Assembly (NCBI GenBank): GCA_003223895.1
Contig: QHXD01000196.1
Location: 16,754 to 23,128 of the forward strand
Origin: Acidobacteriota bacterium
GTDB lineage: Bacteria; Acidobacteriota; Terriglobia; 20CM-2-55-15
Direction: 5' to 3'
DNA: 6,375 nt
Below, piece by piece: positions 6,055-6,375 of the stretch. The notes below the pieces were generated by a model, which was not told where the DNA came from, made no database searches, and saw only the letters and a program-made list of their open reading frames with translations. A program made the position numbers and the translations under genes. The stretch's first letter is position 1; each line of letters starts with the position of its first letter.

Positions 6055-6375
6055 GGCAACATCGCTGGTGAGCGCTTTGACCCATATTCCAGTGCGTTGC
6101 GATGTGGCGATGACGGGTGAAATCACACTCCGAGGAAAGGTTCTGCCGATCGGAGGAGTGAAAGAGAAATTGTTGGCTGCTCATCGCGCGGGAATACGGA
6201 CCGTGATTCTTCCGAAGGATAATCAGAAGGATCTCACCGACATCCCGGCAAATATCAAGGATGAGTTCACGGTGCATTTGGTCGAAAGCATGGACGAGGT
6301 CTTGAAGGTCGCATTAACCAGCCAACCGACGCCGATATTGGAGGAGAACCAGGAGGAGATTCCCTTTCAGTCCGG
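5951..6375 (+). pseudogene. lon: Lon protease C-terminal fragment with catalytic Ser-Lys dyad (runs off the right edge)
   Basis: From GAA at 5951 the third reading frame encodes 141 residues of the Lon proteolytic domain, starting ERFGIPKDFYRRLDLHIH and open to the window edge. The catalytic Ser is TCC at 6038-6040 in IPKDGPSAG. The catalytic Lys is AAA at 6167-6169, the second Lys of GGVKEKLLAAHRAG and 43 residues after the Ser, the same spacing as Ser679-Lys722 of E. coli Lon. The frame is +1 relative to the upstream part, is closed by a TAA at 5939-5941, and has no ATG, GTG or TTG before the catalytic Ser. The first ATG is at 6053, so it is unlikely to be expressed as a working protease on its own. 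There are no further stops or frameshifts, so the damage is recent or not biological. The fragment has passed the usual conserved end of Lon (VESMDEVLKVAL) and should stop soon after the window. Confidence 0.9.

Noticed and set aside
5902..6120. Small open frames on both strands across the lon palindrome (5902-6120 + and 5769-6038 -)
   Set aside because: Their shared sequence simply reflects the inverted copy: both read the same strand of lon twice. They are not genes.

Overview
The window carries the bacterial protein quality-control cluster tRNA-Leu(UAG) – tig – clpP – clpX – lon on the + strand, with the 5' part of a response-regulator gene leaving the left edge on the - strand. The gene order, the GC-rich third codon positions and the protein sequences point to a Gram-negative-type environmental bacterium. 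Acidobacteriota is my best guess, from general family resemblance only, and it is a weak call.

Layout. 1-303 (-) is the start of a CheY-like receiver domain cut by the window edge. 304-599 has no gene: it holds a plausible sigma-70-type promoter (459-487) and a long imperfect hairpin (490-598) with 45-nt arms that ends 1 nt before the tRNA. 600-681 is tRNA-Leu with anticodon TAG and no encoded CCA. Only 7 nt later comes tig (689-1975, trigger factor), with no Shine-Dalgarno sequence. A 102-nt gap with GC-rich palindromes and a possible promoter leads to clpP (2078-2683), then clpX (2741-3973, TTG start), then lon from 4003.

How the genes work together. Trigger factor meets nascent chains at the ribosome exit tunnel. 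ClpX unfolds tagged or misfolded substrates and feeds them to the ClpP chamber. Lon is a second, self-contained AAA+ protease. The close same-strand spacing suggests co-transcription, at least for clpP-clpX-lon.

The clearest anomaly is in lon. The reading frame is normal through the ATPase domain and into the start of the protease domain (MEGKGK), then hits a stop at 5878-5880. Recognisable Lon resumes at about 5951 in another frame, with the catalytic Ser and Lys codons present, and runs off the right edge. The roughly 76 nt between are not Lon sequence. They are an inverted copy of the lon sequence just downstream, which makes a 181-nt near-perfect palindrome (81-bp arms, 2 mismatches). By comparison with the usual Lon sequence about 78 nt are missing, so this is an almost size-neutral replacement, not an insertion. 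A template-switch (fold-back) event fits this, either in the organism or during amplification or assembly; the sequence alone cannot say which. I see no mobile-element gene, CRISPR array or new multi-gene system.
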